From the NCBI GenBank assembly GCA_041918175.1, contig JAYRWE010000058.1, forward strand, positions 1-64,000: a stretch of 64,000 bases of DNA, in the 5' to 3' direction. The notes below the pieces were generated by a model. It made no database searches. It was not told the DNA's origin and saw only the letters and a list, made by a program, of their open reading frames with translations. Of this stretch, positions 46,987-55,582 are shown one piece after another. Position 1 is the first letter of the stretch; each line of letters opens with the position of its first letter. The DNA comes from JABWAN01 sp041918175. Its GTDB lineage: Bacteria; Zhuqueibacterota; Zhuqueibacteria; Zhuqueibacterales; Zhuqueibacteraceae. The translations under genes and the position numbers were made by a program.

Positions 46987-47321
46987 AACAAATTACCTGG
47001 CAGGAATTTGAGCAGATTGAGCTGCGCGCCGGAACGATTATCGCGGTCGAGGATTTCCCGGAAGCCAAGAAGCCCGCTTACAAAATCACCGTTGATTTCG
47101 GCGCGGAAATCGGCGTCAAGAAATCGAGCGCGCAGCTCACGAGGTTTTACAGCAAAGAACAACTTTTAGGACGGCAGATCGTCGGCGTGGTTAATTTCCC
47201 GCCCAAGCAAATCGGCCCAATGCGCTCTGAAGTTCTCATCACGGGCTTTTACAAAGAAGAGGGTGCCGTGGTTCTGGCGATTCCGGAGCGCCAAGTTCCC
47301 GACGGCGCTAAGCTGGGATGA
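46983..47321 (+). CDS. csaA: CsaA-like tRNA-binding domain protein
   Basis: A 112-residue single EMAP/Myf-type tRNA-binding domain (FEQIELRAGTIIAVEDFPEA, VGVVNFPPKQIGPMRSEVLI). CsaA dimers bind tRNA or act as chaperones in protein export. Its length is the family's usual one. Translationally coupled to the preceding metalloprotease-like gene, with which a functional link is not obvious. Confidence 0.85.
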   Translation: MKQITWQEFEQIELRAGTIIAVEDFPEAKKPAYKITVDFGAEIGVKKSSAQLTRFYSKEQLLGRQIVGVVNFPPKQIGPMRSEVLITGFYKEEGAVVLAIPERQVPDGAKLG

Positions 47322-47506
47322 AGAAGATGCGAACCAAATTTGTCGTGGAGAAATTCTAGCTTAAGAGATTAGCGAAGAGTTAATAAGGATAACCTGCTCC
47401 CGTGGCCTGAACTAAATCTACCCCTTGAGATAGGAGATAACGCTCTCGCGATTGCGTAGATTGGGCACTCGATTCATATTGCGACTAAAACCCCTCTGGT
47501 GTCAGC

Positions 47507-49249
47507 ATGCAAAGTTTCTATCAAAATCCGGCGCGCGCTTTAGACTTCGCGGCCCACACGAACGGAAAAAAATTCTCTTCGGCTGAAGCGGGCGCGCACG
47601 ATTTTGCCCGGCCCGATTGGCTGCGTGAAGTCGAATGTATTTTTGAAGCGATGAGCGAAGGCATCGCAGTTTTGGAGCAAGGCCGCATCTTGTTTGTGAA
47701 TGAGGCGTTGCTGCGCATGCTCGGATTTCAGCGCGAAGATATGATCGGCCGCGGCCACGCAGAATTTTTTGCGCCGGAAGATTTGCCGTTCATTCTACAA
47801 CAAACTGCGCTACGCCGAAGCGAGGGGCACGTTCGTTTCGAGTATTATATTTTGAGCAAGAGCGGCGCGAAAATACCGGCCATCATCAGCAGTCGCGCGT
47901 TCCACGACGCGAACGGGCGTGAGTTCGCCCTCGTTACGTGCGCGGACATTCGCGAGCAGAAGTTGGCCGAAGAAAAATTGCGCGAGGCCAACGCGCAGCT
48001 TCAAGAAAGTGAGGCGCGCAAAGACGCCATTGTGCAGTCCGCGCTTGATTGCATTGTCTCCATCGATCACGAGGGCCGGATCATCGAGTTCAATCCGGCT
48101 GCGGAAAAAATTTTCGGCTACACGCGCGCGCAAGTAATCGGCAAAGAGCTCGCGGCGACGATCGTTCCTCCGGCTCTGCGCGAGGCGCATCGTCGCGGCA
48201 TGGCGCATTACCTCGCCACCGGCCACGGCCCGGTTCTCGGGAAGCGCATCGAGATTACGGGCATGCGCGCCGACGGCTCCGAGCTTCCAGTGGAGCTTGC
48301 CATCGTTCCGATTCACCTGGGCGAACATCCGATCTTCACGGCTTATCTGCGCGACATTACCGCACGCACACACGCGGAAAAAGAATTGCGCGAGGCCAAA
48401 GATGAAGCCGTTGCGGCCAATCATGCCAAAAGCGAATTGCTGACCGAATTGAAGGCTCGGCATGATGAGTTGGAAGCCACGCTGCAGCAGCTTCAAACCA
48501 TGCAGACGAAATTGGAAGCGGAACATGCGCGCAAAGCGCGCGAGTTGGAAGAAGCCCGGCACTTGCAACTTGCCATGCTACCCAAGACGATTCCCAAGCT
48601 GCCGCAGCTTGAAATCGGCGTGTTCATGCAAACCGCAACGGAAGTCGGCGGCGACTATTATGATTTTCACGTGTCGGATAACGGCGCGCTGACTCTCGCC
48701 ATCGGCGATGCAACCGGCCACGGCTTGCAAGCTGGAACTCTCGTGGCTTCCACCAAAAGTTTGTTTAAAGCTTTGGCAGAAGAGCCGCAGCCCGCGCAAA
48801 TTCTAAAGAAAATGTCGCGCGCCCTAAAAGCGATGGGCTTTCGCCGAATGTTCATGGCTATGACTGTCGCAAGATTCGAAGGCCGTCGTTTGACCATTGC
48901 TGCCGCGGGCATGCCGCTCGCACTGGTGCAGCGCGCAGCCACGTGTAATACCGAAACCATCGTTTTGAAAGCGATGCCGCTGGGAAGTTTTGCCAATTTC
49001 AAATACCAACAAAAAGTCGTGCGCTTGCAACCCGGGGACACGGTGCTCTTCACCAGCGATGGCTTGCACGAAGCTTTTAATGATTGCGAAGAGATGTTTG
49101 GGGAAAATCGTACGATGAAGTTGTTTGCCGAGGTAGGATGCCGGCGGCCGCAGATGATCGTGCGACATCTCGCAAAAGCGGCCAAGACGTGGGCAAATGG
49201 GCGCGCACTGCACGATGATATAACCATTCTCGCGGTGAAGATGAAATAA
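47507..49249 (+). CDS. PAS-PAS-SpoIIE (PP2C) phosphatase
   Basis: A 580-residue protein with two PAS domains (FEAMSEGIAVLEQGRILFVN and SALDCIVSIDHEGRIIEFN), a coiled coil (about 290-350) and a SpoIIE-type PP2C domain (EVGGDYYDFH, IGDATGHGLQAG, FTSDGLHEAF, HDDITILAV) with the metal aspartates present. It dephosphorylates an anti-anti-sigma (STAS) protein in response to the PAS signal. The STAS-like gene at 41715 is a possible target but has a degenerate phospho-site. Confidence 0.85.
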   Translation: MQSFYQNPARALDFAAHTNGKKFSSAEAGAHDFARPDWLREVECIFEAMSEGIAVLEQGRILFVNEALLRMLGFQREDMIGRGHAEFFAPEDLPFILQQTALRRSEGHVRFEYYILSKSGAKIPAIISSRAFHDANGREFALVTCADIREQKLAEEKLREANAQLQESEARKDAIVQSALDCIVSIDHEGRIIEFNPAAEKIFGYTRAQVIGKELAATIVPPALREAHRRGMAHYLATGHGPVLGKRIEITGMRADGSELPVELAIVPIHLGEHPIFTAYLRDITARTHAEKELREAKDEAVAANHAKSELLTELKARHDELEATLQQLQTMQTKLEAEHARKARELEEARHLQLAMLPKTIPKLPQLEIGVFMQTATEVGGDYYDFHVSDNGALTLAIGDATGHGLQAGTLVASTKSLFKALAEEPQPAQILKKMSRALKAMGFRRMFMAMTVARFEGRRLTIAAAGMPLALVQRAATCNTETIVLKAMPLGSFANFKYQQKVVRLQPGDTVLFTSDGLHEAFNDCEEMFGENRTMKLFAEVGCRRPQMIVRHLAKAAKTWANGRALHDDITILAVKMK

Positions 49250-49323
49250 AAACCTGCGCCATGCCCAATGCCGCACAAATGACGGACGACGCGCTTCCGG
49301 GCTTGAATTTCTTCCGAGCACGA

Positions 49324-49345
49324 GGGAAGACTCTTCCAGAATGAC
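49324..49345. repeat. Single arm of the GTCATTCTG element
   Basis: GGGAA-NNN-TCTT-NNN-GAATGAC, matching the right arm of the 18005-18093 element, without its partner arm. Confidence 0.6.
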
Positions 49346-49423
49346 AGGTTGAGGGGCTTACAAACCAACCCGTAAGGAGTATATAAGTAAAAAAAGAAAA
49401 AGCCGTGGCTGATCATCTCGCAT

Positions 49424-50743
49424 TCACAACCGCGCCTGCCGCAAAATATCCCCGATCTTCGCGCGCCCGCTGGGCAAGAGCAGGCCGATGCGATACAGCT
49501 TCGCGCCCAAGCGCAGCGCGAGACGAATGCTGACGAGCATCACGAGCAACGCGCCTAAAATTTCCCACCATGCAATGCCGCTCGGATCCATCGCCGTGCG
49601 GAATACCACGAGCAGCGCGGAAGAAAACGGAATCCACGTCATCACTTGTGCGAGCGTGCCGTGCGGCTCGCGGATGAACGACTCCATGAAGATCATCGGC
49701 GCGACAGTGATCATGATCCACACGATATTCCATTGCTGTCCCTCCTTCGCGTTGCTGCCGAGCGCGCCGGTGCCGAGCATGAGACTTCCCAAAAATAAAT
49801 AGCCCACCAAAAAGAACACGAGGCCGAGGAGAATCGCGCTCCACGGCATCGCCACGCCCGCGGCAGTGAGCGCTCCGGCGAACATCAGTCCTGCCACGCC
49901 AAACATGCCGAACCAAATCGTAACTTGCAGCAAGCCCGTGCCGGCCAAGCCGAGCAGCTTGCCGGCCATGATCTCTTCGGGATTCGCGGAAGAGAGCAGC
50001 ACATCCACGACGCGATTTTCTTTTTCCACCGCGGTGCCGTTGATGAGCGCAGTGGTGCTCGAAAACACGCTGACGAACATCAAAATGGCAAACGCGAGCG
50101 GCACGGCAAAACGCGCGATCACGGAGATCATGTTGCGCTCGGTGCGTTCGCCATTCGCTTTCACCATCCATTCTTTGCCTTTTTGCATGGGCGCGCGAAT
50201 GCGTGTGGCCAGCTCTTCCGAAACTTTGCCGAGCATGAGGCGCTCTTGCAGAAGATTGCGCAACGCAGCCTCAGCCTCTTGCCCGCCGAGCGTGGCGGTT
50301 TCGGCAACGTAGATATCGACTTTGCCGGTTTGCATGTAATCGTGCGGGAGAACGAAATAACTTTTGATGCTCTTGTCTTGCAAGGCGGCAAGCGCCGCGG
50401 CTTCGTCTTGAAACGGGCGAAACACAATATTCTCCCACCACGCGAGGCCGGCCATCATCGGAAGTTTTTGCGCTTGTAACGCGGTTTTGATTTCCGGCGG
50501 CAAGGCGAGCGGCGCTTGCGCATGATCTTCTTTGAGCTGCAACACCAGCGCGTGATCGACCACGCCGTGAATCTTCACTTCCTCGGCATTGTTCTTCGCG
50601 ATGAATGTGACGAGCGAAATCAAACCGCCATACGCGAGCAGAAACACGGGCATGCCGAACACGCCGATGAGATAGCCGAGGCGTTTGATCTCCGAAAAAA
50701 ATTCGAACGAGGCCACTGCTTTCACTTTGCGAGCGCGCATCAT
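49424..50743 (-). CDS. ABC-2-type permease (NatB-like)
   Basis: A 439-residue ABC exporter permease: N-terminal helix (LIGVFGMPVFLLAYGGLISLV), an extracytoplasmic insert of about 160 residues, then five helices (including FAVPLAFAILMFVSVFSST and GLVFFLVGYLFLGSLM). The NatB-type Y-N-S-like motif is in ALINGTAVEKENRVVDVLLS. It is coupled by ATGA to the upstream ATPase, which carries a stop codon, so the exporter may be inactive. Confidence 0.8.
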   Translation of the reverse strand: MMRARKVKAVASFEFFSEIKRLGYLIGVFGMPVFLLAYGGLISLVTFIAKNNAEEVKIHGVVDHALVLQLKEDHAQAPLALPPEIKTALQAQKLPMMAGLAWWENIVFRPFQDEAAALAALQDKSIKSYFVLPHDYMQTGKVDIYVAETATLGGQEAEAALRNLLQERLMLGKVSEELATRIRAPMQKGKEWMVKANGERTERNMISVIARFAVPLAFAILMFVSVFSSTTALINGTAVEKENRVVDVLLSSANPEEIMAGKLLGLAGTGLLQVTIWFGMFGVAGLMFAGALTAAGVAMPWSAILLGLVFFLVGYLFLGSLMLGTGALGSNAKEGQQWNIVWIMITVAPMIFMESFIREPHGTLAQVMTWIPFSSALLVVFRTAMDPSGIAWWEILGALLVMLVSIRLALRLGAKLYRIGLLLPSGRAKIGDILRQARL

Positions 50744-51639
50744 GCTTGGCCCTCCTGCACGATTTGAATGAACACGTCTTCCATAGGCGTGAGCACTTTT
50801 TCAAAATGCTCAAGCTCCGCGCCAGCAGCGAGCAAGCGCGCAAGCATATCGCGCGGCGACACGCCACTCGCGAGCAACAAGCGCCACGTGTTGCCGTTCT
50901 CTTGCGTGGCGTGCGCAATGCCCTCGACGCGCGGCAAAGAGTTGTTGAGCGTGACGCGAATCTCCGGACGCGAATAGCGCCGCCGCACTTCATTCACTTC
51001 GCCAAATTCCATGAGGCGGCCTTTGTTGATAAGCGCGACGCGGTCGCACACGGTTTCGACGAGATTCATTTGATGCGTGGAGAGAATCGTGGTGAGGCCC
51101 GCGTTGCGGCGCTCGTGCATCAAATCTTGCACGAGGCGCACGTTCACGGGATCAAGCCCGGAGAACGGCTCATCGAGCACGCACAATTCCGGCTCGGAAA
51201 GCAACGTGGCCGCGATCTGCACTTTTTGGCTCATGCCTTTGCTCAAGCGATTGATGCGCCACTTCTCCGTTTCCGCAAGCCCGATGCGGCCGAGCCATGC
51301 GCGTGCGCGTGTTTGCGCTTAATGATGCGCGAGGCCTTTCAGCGTGCCGAAGTATGTCATCACCTCGAGCACTTTGTGCTTCACATAAAGCCCGCGCTCT
51401 TCCGGCAAATAGCCCACGCGGTCGAGCAACTCTTGCGCATGCGGTTGCTCAAACAAAGTGATGCTGCCGGAGTTCGGGCGAATGATGTCCATCAAAATGC
51501 GAATCAACGTGCTCTTGCCCGCACCGTTCGGCCCGAGCAAGCCGAACACTTCGCCGCGTCGCACCTCGAACGAGACCTCATGCAGTGCGACAACCTCGCC
51601 ATAGCTTTTGTGGAGTCGCTGAAATTCGAGAACGTTCAT
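50740..51639 (-). pseudogene. ABC ATPase (NatA-like) with one in-frame stop
   Basis: One frame reads from MNVLEFQRLHKSYGEVVA, Walker A GPNGAGKST, through GYLPEERGLYV, to TLKGLAHH, then a TAA codon at 51321-51319, then continues with AQTRARAWLGRIGLAET, the signature LSKGMSQKVQ, Walker B LCVLDEPFSGLD, the H-loop STHQMNLV, and a full C-terminus. Only the single nonsense codon breaks an otherwise normal 299-residue ATPase. Downstream of the stop an internal ATG (MSKGMSQKV) lacks Walker A, so no intact ATPase is made unless the stop is read through. Confidence 0.85.
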
Positions 51640-52055
51640 TGTGCTCCTATCTTTTTTTCAAAAAGCGAGCGTCGTAAAAAAGTAAAGGAGTTCTCCCGCG
51701 AAAATGGAGCTGCCACGAAAGTGAAAAGCTTCTTTCGGCGACGCTCGGTGGCTTCGGCGAACTTCGGCGGCAAAGCTTTTCTTTGCGTCTTTGCGTGAGA
51801 TTTTTTGCTTTATCCGCTTACAAAAAGCTTAGACCAATTATAATAGAAGAGAAAAATTTACATTACGAAAGTGTTCTCGCGCTAGACAAATGTTCCAGCG
51901 TGAGCCAAATTTCAAAGGCCGCAACAAAGGGCAAATGAACGAGCCGAACTGAAAGTGAAGAAGTTAGCTGCCAACGGCTTTGCGCCCGGCGTTGTCGCAG
52001 CAAAGTGGCATCGGATTTGAAGATTTCAAAGCATCTTTTTTTGAAAGGGAAAAAA
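51640..52055. other. Gene-free stretch with repeat fragments
   Basis: Contains a relative of the 43648-43706 hairpin (GGCGACGCTCGGTGGCTTCG, about 51737 on), a TCCGCTTACAAAA piece shared with 31423-31444, and an AT-rich segment near 51835. I see no gene. Confidence 0.5.
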
Positions 52056-52493
52056 ATGCTTCGTGAAAAACTTCAAAGCCAAAATCACCTCGCGGTTTTA
52101 GAATATTGGCCGTACTGGTTTCAACAAATCGTGCGCGCGCATCGCCGCAGCTATTCGTTGAAAGTGCATGCGCAAATCGAGCACGGCGACGTCATCGTCG
52201 GCTGGCAGCGCACCGGCGCTGCGCTCGAATTGTGGAATGCGGAGCACGTCGTCATTCTGCTCGGCGACGTTCAGCCTGCGCAGGAAGAGTGGCGCGCGCT
52301 CGCGAGCAACGACGCGTTCACTGAGCCGCAACCAATCTGGCTCAGCGAGTTGCAAGCCGCGGGCTTGATGCTCGTCGCGCATGCAAGCCGCGAATCTGCA
52401 CGTTTGCTCGGCTATCTTCGCCCCATGAATCGCGCGACCTACGAAGCCATGGGCTGGATGGGGCGGAAAAGCGAAAACCGTTTTGCCTGGTAG
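52056..52493 (+). CDS. Hypothetical protein
   Basis: A 145-residue protein with three or four tryptophans in a beta-rich middle (GDVIVGWQRTGAALELWN) and no recognised motif, signal or membrane segment. ATG after GAAAGGG. The C-terminus (ATYEAMGWMGRKSENRFAW) is unusually aromatic. Confidence 0.55.
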   Translation: MLREKLQSQNHLAVLEYWPYWFQQIVRAHRRSYSLKVHAQIEHGDVIVGWQRTGAALELWNAEHVVILLGDVQPAQEEWRALASNDAFTEPQPIWLSELQAAGLMLVAHASRESARLLGYLRPMNRATYEAMGWMGRKSENRFAW

Positions 52494-52558
52494 GTCGAAA
52501 GGCGATCCAATAATTCCATCTTGAGGGAGGAGTCAAGCCAAGAAAGCATTGACTGAAC

Positions 52559-52705
52559 AATTCCCCCCTTGAGTGGGGCCAGGGGGTGTCGCGGTATCAT
52601 GAACAAATGAAGAGCACTCTTGCAAAGCATTGGAACGTCGTACAACGATTTTAAGATTCTCTTTCCACTCAAGAACACCCCCTAACCTCTCTCAAGGGGG
52701 GAATT
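52559..52705. repeat. 147-bp CCCCCTTGAG inverted-repeat element
   Basis: Arms 52559-52589 (AATTCCCCCCTTGAG...AGGGGGTGT) and 52675-52705 (its complement) agree at 27 of 31 positions. The right arm extends 24 bp into the end of the asparaginase-like gene and supplies its last codons and stop. Confidence 0.8.
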
Positions 52706-53194
52706 TCCAGACACACTCTCAAACTCCCCGAGCGCGCGATTCTTCCTCACATTGTCCCACAAAAAATATTTCCCATTCATCGCGAGATAAACGCCGTGCG
52801 GCAACGCTTGCACGAATGACAACGCGCTGCCGAGATTGAACAAGCCGTCGGAGCTGCCGAATGCATAGGGCACCATCGCGCCGGTGAGCACGATGGTCTT
52901 GCTCATCTTTGCGCTCGCCAACATGCGCGCGGTCTCCACCATCGTGTCCGTGCCGTGCGTGATCACAATTTTATCTTCCGCGCATGTTTGGCAATGCGCT
53001 AAAATCGCGGCGCGATCATGCTCCTGCATATCGAGGCTGTCGATCATCATGAGCGTGGCCACTTCGATCTCGAGCCGGCAGCGGCCGAGCGCCAGCATCT
53101 CTTGCACGTGCGTGTCTTTGAAAAAGAGCCGGCCGTTGATTTCATCATACTCTTTATCAAACGTGCCGCCGGTGACGAGGATTTTAATGGGCAT
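52682..53194 (-). CDS. Short asparaginase-domain protein
   Basis: A 170-residue protein with the asparaginase nucleophile loop TGGTFDKEYD and the second catalytic block THGTDTMVETA, both intact, plus TGAMVPYAFGSSDG. Typical L-asparaginases are about 330 residues; only the N-terminal domain is here. Short single-domain relatives exist, so this need not be broken. The last eight residues (GNSPLERG) come from the repeat element, so the native C-terminus may have been replaced. Start at the ATG giving MPIKILVTGG. Confidence 0.75.
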   Translation of the reverse strand: MPIKILVTGGTFDKEYDEINGRLFFKDTHVQEMLALGRCRLEIEVATLMMIDSLDMQEHDRAAILAHCQTCAEDKIVITHGTDTMVETARMLASAKMSKTIVLTGAMVPYAFGSSDGLFNLGSALSFVQALPHGVYLAMNGKYFLWDNVRKNRALGEFESVSGNSPLERG

Positions 53195-53719
53195 GAACGG
53201 CTCCAAATTTTAACGCGAAGCTGAATCAATGAATACTCGCTTTCGCATTCGCGGGGGGCGCTGTTTGTAGGTGGATTTATTATCCTGTGTACGCATGCTA
53301 TTAAACTTTCTACTCGCGGGCAATCGAAATTTTGGCAAGGCCTCAGTTAGGAGAGGGAGCGCAGGTATCCCTACCCAATGTCGCTAACTTTTCAACAAAA
53401 CAACCGATGCAAAAGAAAAAAATCATGCAAAGGCGCAGAGCCGCAAAGAGGCCGCAAAGAAGAGCTTTGCGAGCGCTTTTGATTTGCTCTTGGGTTGCGG
53501 CTCGCCCGCGTTGAGCATCCAATTGCGCATGATTGCCAATCTTAGGTTTTTCGCCAATAAGTGCAGCATTAAGCTGCGGGGGGAAATTTTTCTTGACAAT
53601 CTAAGCCACGTTTGCCATACTGAAGCCAGCGCGACAACACGGCTTACTCTCCCCTGAAAAAGCAAACGAATCTCAGTCAATAGATCGCATCCGCGTCTCA
53701 CCTTTTTCGCTGCCTGCTC
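53195..53719. other. Gene-free stretch
   Basis: Upstream region of the sigma-factor gene. No gene or array is supported; the segment just before 53720 should hold its promoter, but I cannot pick one out with confidence. Confidence 0.4.
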
Positions 53720-54442
53720 ATGAACGCTGCGAGCCGCCTGCTTTTGGGATTGGCCTTGTTGTTCCTCCTGAGTATTCTCAGCCTCTCCTCTTTGACGCTT
53801 TCCGTCACCGCCCTATTGCTTATTATCCTCGCGCACATTGCTAACGACGACGAAATCCCGCCCGACGAGTTGTTTCGCCGCTGCGCGCGCATTCCGCCGG
53901 ACCCGAAGGCATGGCGCGAATTCTTCCGACGTTATCGTGATTCGATCAATCTCAGCATTTGCAAAGTGATCGGTTTTTCAGGCTGGAAACACAGTCGTTA
54001 CTTGCAAGAAATGCAGCAAGAGTTTCATTTACGCTTGTTGACAAACAACAGCCGCGCGATGGAAGCGTTTCGCGGACATACGGAAGCGGAAGCGCGTTGG
54101 TACTTGCGTTGTATTGCAACCAGTGTTGCGCTCAATGTGATCCGACGTGAAGGCCGGCATCAATCCTCTCCGCTTCCGGAGCCGGATACTCCTGGTTTAC
54201 AGCCGAAATCCGTCATGTCGGAATTTAATGCCACAAGACACGATGTTGAAAAATGTTTACGCGAAATACTGCGCGGTAAAAATAAACTGCGCAACATTCT
54301 CATGTTCAAATTGTTTGCGCTCGAAGGCCTCAAATCAGCGGAGATTGCACAGATCGCCGGGCTTGGCATGACGGCGCACGCAATCGAAATTCAAGTTGGC
54401 CGCATTCGGTTGAAGTTAAAAAAATGTCTTGAGGCGAAGTGA
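53720..54442 (+). CDS. Sigma-70-family (ECF-like) factor with hydrophobic N-terminus
   Basis: A 240-residue protein. Residues 5-41 are a continuous hydrophobic stretch (LLLGLALLFLLSILSLSSLT...), then the region-2-like part (WREFFRRYRDSINLSICKVI, YLRCIATSVALNVIRREGR) and a C-terminal region-4 helix-turn-helix (LFALEGLKSAEIAQIAGLG). Sigma factors are usually soluble, so a membrane start is odd; a TTG codon near 53811 could give a shorter start, with most of the hydrophobic run lost. It heads an operon with an anti-sigma-like protein and a CHAT lipoprotein. Confidence 0.65.
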   Translation: MNAASRLLLGLALLFLLSILSLSSLTLSVTALLLIILAHIANDDEIPPDELFRRCARIPPDPKAWREFFRRYRDSINLSICKVIGFSGWKHSRYLQEMQQEFHLRLLTNNSRAMEAFRGHTEAEARWYLRCIATSVALNVIRREGRHQSSPLPEPDTPGLQPKSVMSEFNATRHDVEKCLREILRGKNKLRNILMFKLFALEGLKSAEIAQIAGLGMTAHAIEIQVGRIRLKLKKCLEAK

Positions 54443-54601
54443 GAAGGTTCGTCGTGAACGTTTGTCTTTTAGAAGGAACCAAGGGGTGGGAAACTTGCTC
54501 ACTCGCTTGCCGCACGAAACTAAACCACATGGTGTGCCGCAACGAAGCTGAGTCGAAATTGCGCGAAAAATCTCCCTCTTTAAAAAAATTGTGAGAAGTA
54601 T

Positions 54602-55582
54602 ATGGCGAAAGCTCTCTCTTATCATGTCGAGCATGAGCCGGATGATGATGATGACTCCGAGGGGCATCCGAAAATCGAAGACATTGGAAAATTCTTCACC
54701 GGCGAATTAGCCGGCCAAGCCAACCGCGAGGTCGAGCAGCACTTGGCCGATTGTGATCGCTGCCGTCAAGCATTGGCAATGCATGTAAAGTATGCCCAAG
54801 CGCCGGCAACGACGGAAGAACTGCAACTATTGCACACATTGCCGGGCATGTCTATCGCAGAGCAAGTCGAGCATGTGTTGCAACACTTCCCCGCGCCCAC
54901 GCCGCGCCCTTTTTCCGGCAGGCGCGTGTTGGATTGGTTGGAAGAGATTCTCGTCTCGCCGATAGCAGCCCCGGCCATGGCTGTGGCTATGCTCATGGTC
55001 GTCTCGCTCGCCGGATTAAAATCGAATCAAATGTATCAGCAGTATCGCGTCGAAACTGAAACCGGCGCGGGATACGCTGTGCTGCAACGCGAGTGGTTTT
55101 TATCGAGCGAAGATTTGCGACCGCCGGGGAATTTTGCTGCGACCAATTTTTCGCGTGCGCGCGGCCCAGTGCCGAACGCCGCGGAAACGGCATTTCAACA
55201 GGCGTTGCGCCGTCAGCCCGAGCATCGCGAAGCGCGCTTGGGGCTTGCCGTGTTTTATACTTTCTCCGGGCGCTTGTTCTCCGCCGATAGTTTGGTGCAA
55301 GTCTTAATCGCGCAAGATGCAACGGACGCGGAAGCTTGGAATCAACGCGGATTGGTGCAAGCGCGCATGGAAAATCACGAAGCCGCGCTTGCGGCCTTTG
55401 CGACGGCATTGCGGTTCAAACCGTCGTATTTGGAAGCTGCCTTTAATCGCGCACAACTACTTACGCAAGGGCAGCGCAAGACTGAAGCTTTGCAAGCGTG
55501 GCAAGATTATCTGCAACGCGACGCCGATTCCGCTTGGGCGGAAGTTGCGCGCGCAAGAATTAAAATTTTACAAACACCATGA
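54602..55582 (+). CDS. Membrane zinc-finger (zf-HC2) anti-sigma-like TPR protein
   Basis: A 326-residue protein with a zf-HC2 anti-sigma zinc motif (H-x3-C-x2-C in QHLADCDRCRQAL), one membrane helix (about 120-140, IAAPAMAVAMLMVVSLAGL) and tetratricopeptide-like repeats at the C-terminus (AETAFQQALRRQPEHREARL, AWNQRGLVQARMENHEAALA). The zinc domain would hold the sigma factor in the cytoplasm while the TPR faces outward to meet a partner. The next gene starts at its stop (ATGA). Confidence 0.8.
   Translation: MAKALSYHVEHEPDDDDDSEGHPKIEDIGKFFTGELAGQANREVEQHLADCDRCRQALAMHVKYAQAPATTEELQLLHTLPGMSIAEQVEHVLQHFPAPTPRPFSGRRVLDWLEEILVSPIAAPAMAVAMLMVVSLAGLKSNQMYQQYRVETETGAGYAVLQREWFLSSEDLRPPGNFAATNFSRARGPVPNAAETAFQQALRRQPEHREARLGLAVFYTFSGRLFSADSLVQVLIAQDATDAEAWNQRGLVQARMENHEAALAAFATALRFKPSYLEAAFNRAQLLTQGQRKTEALQAWQDYLQRDADSAWAEVARARIKILQTP

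Noticed and set aside
51319..51321. Programmed stop-codon readthrough in the ABC ATPase
   Set aside because: No selenocysteine or pyrrolysine context applies to TAA, and no readthrough signal is visible; a mutation or sequencing error is simpler.
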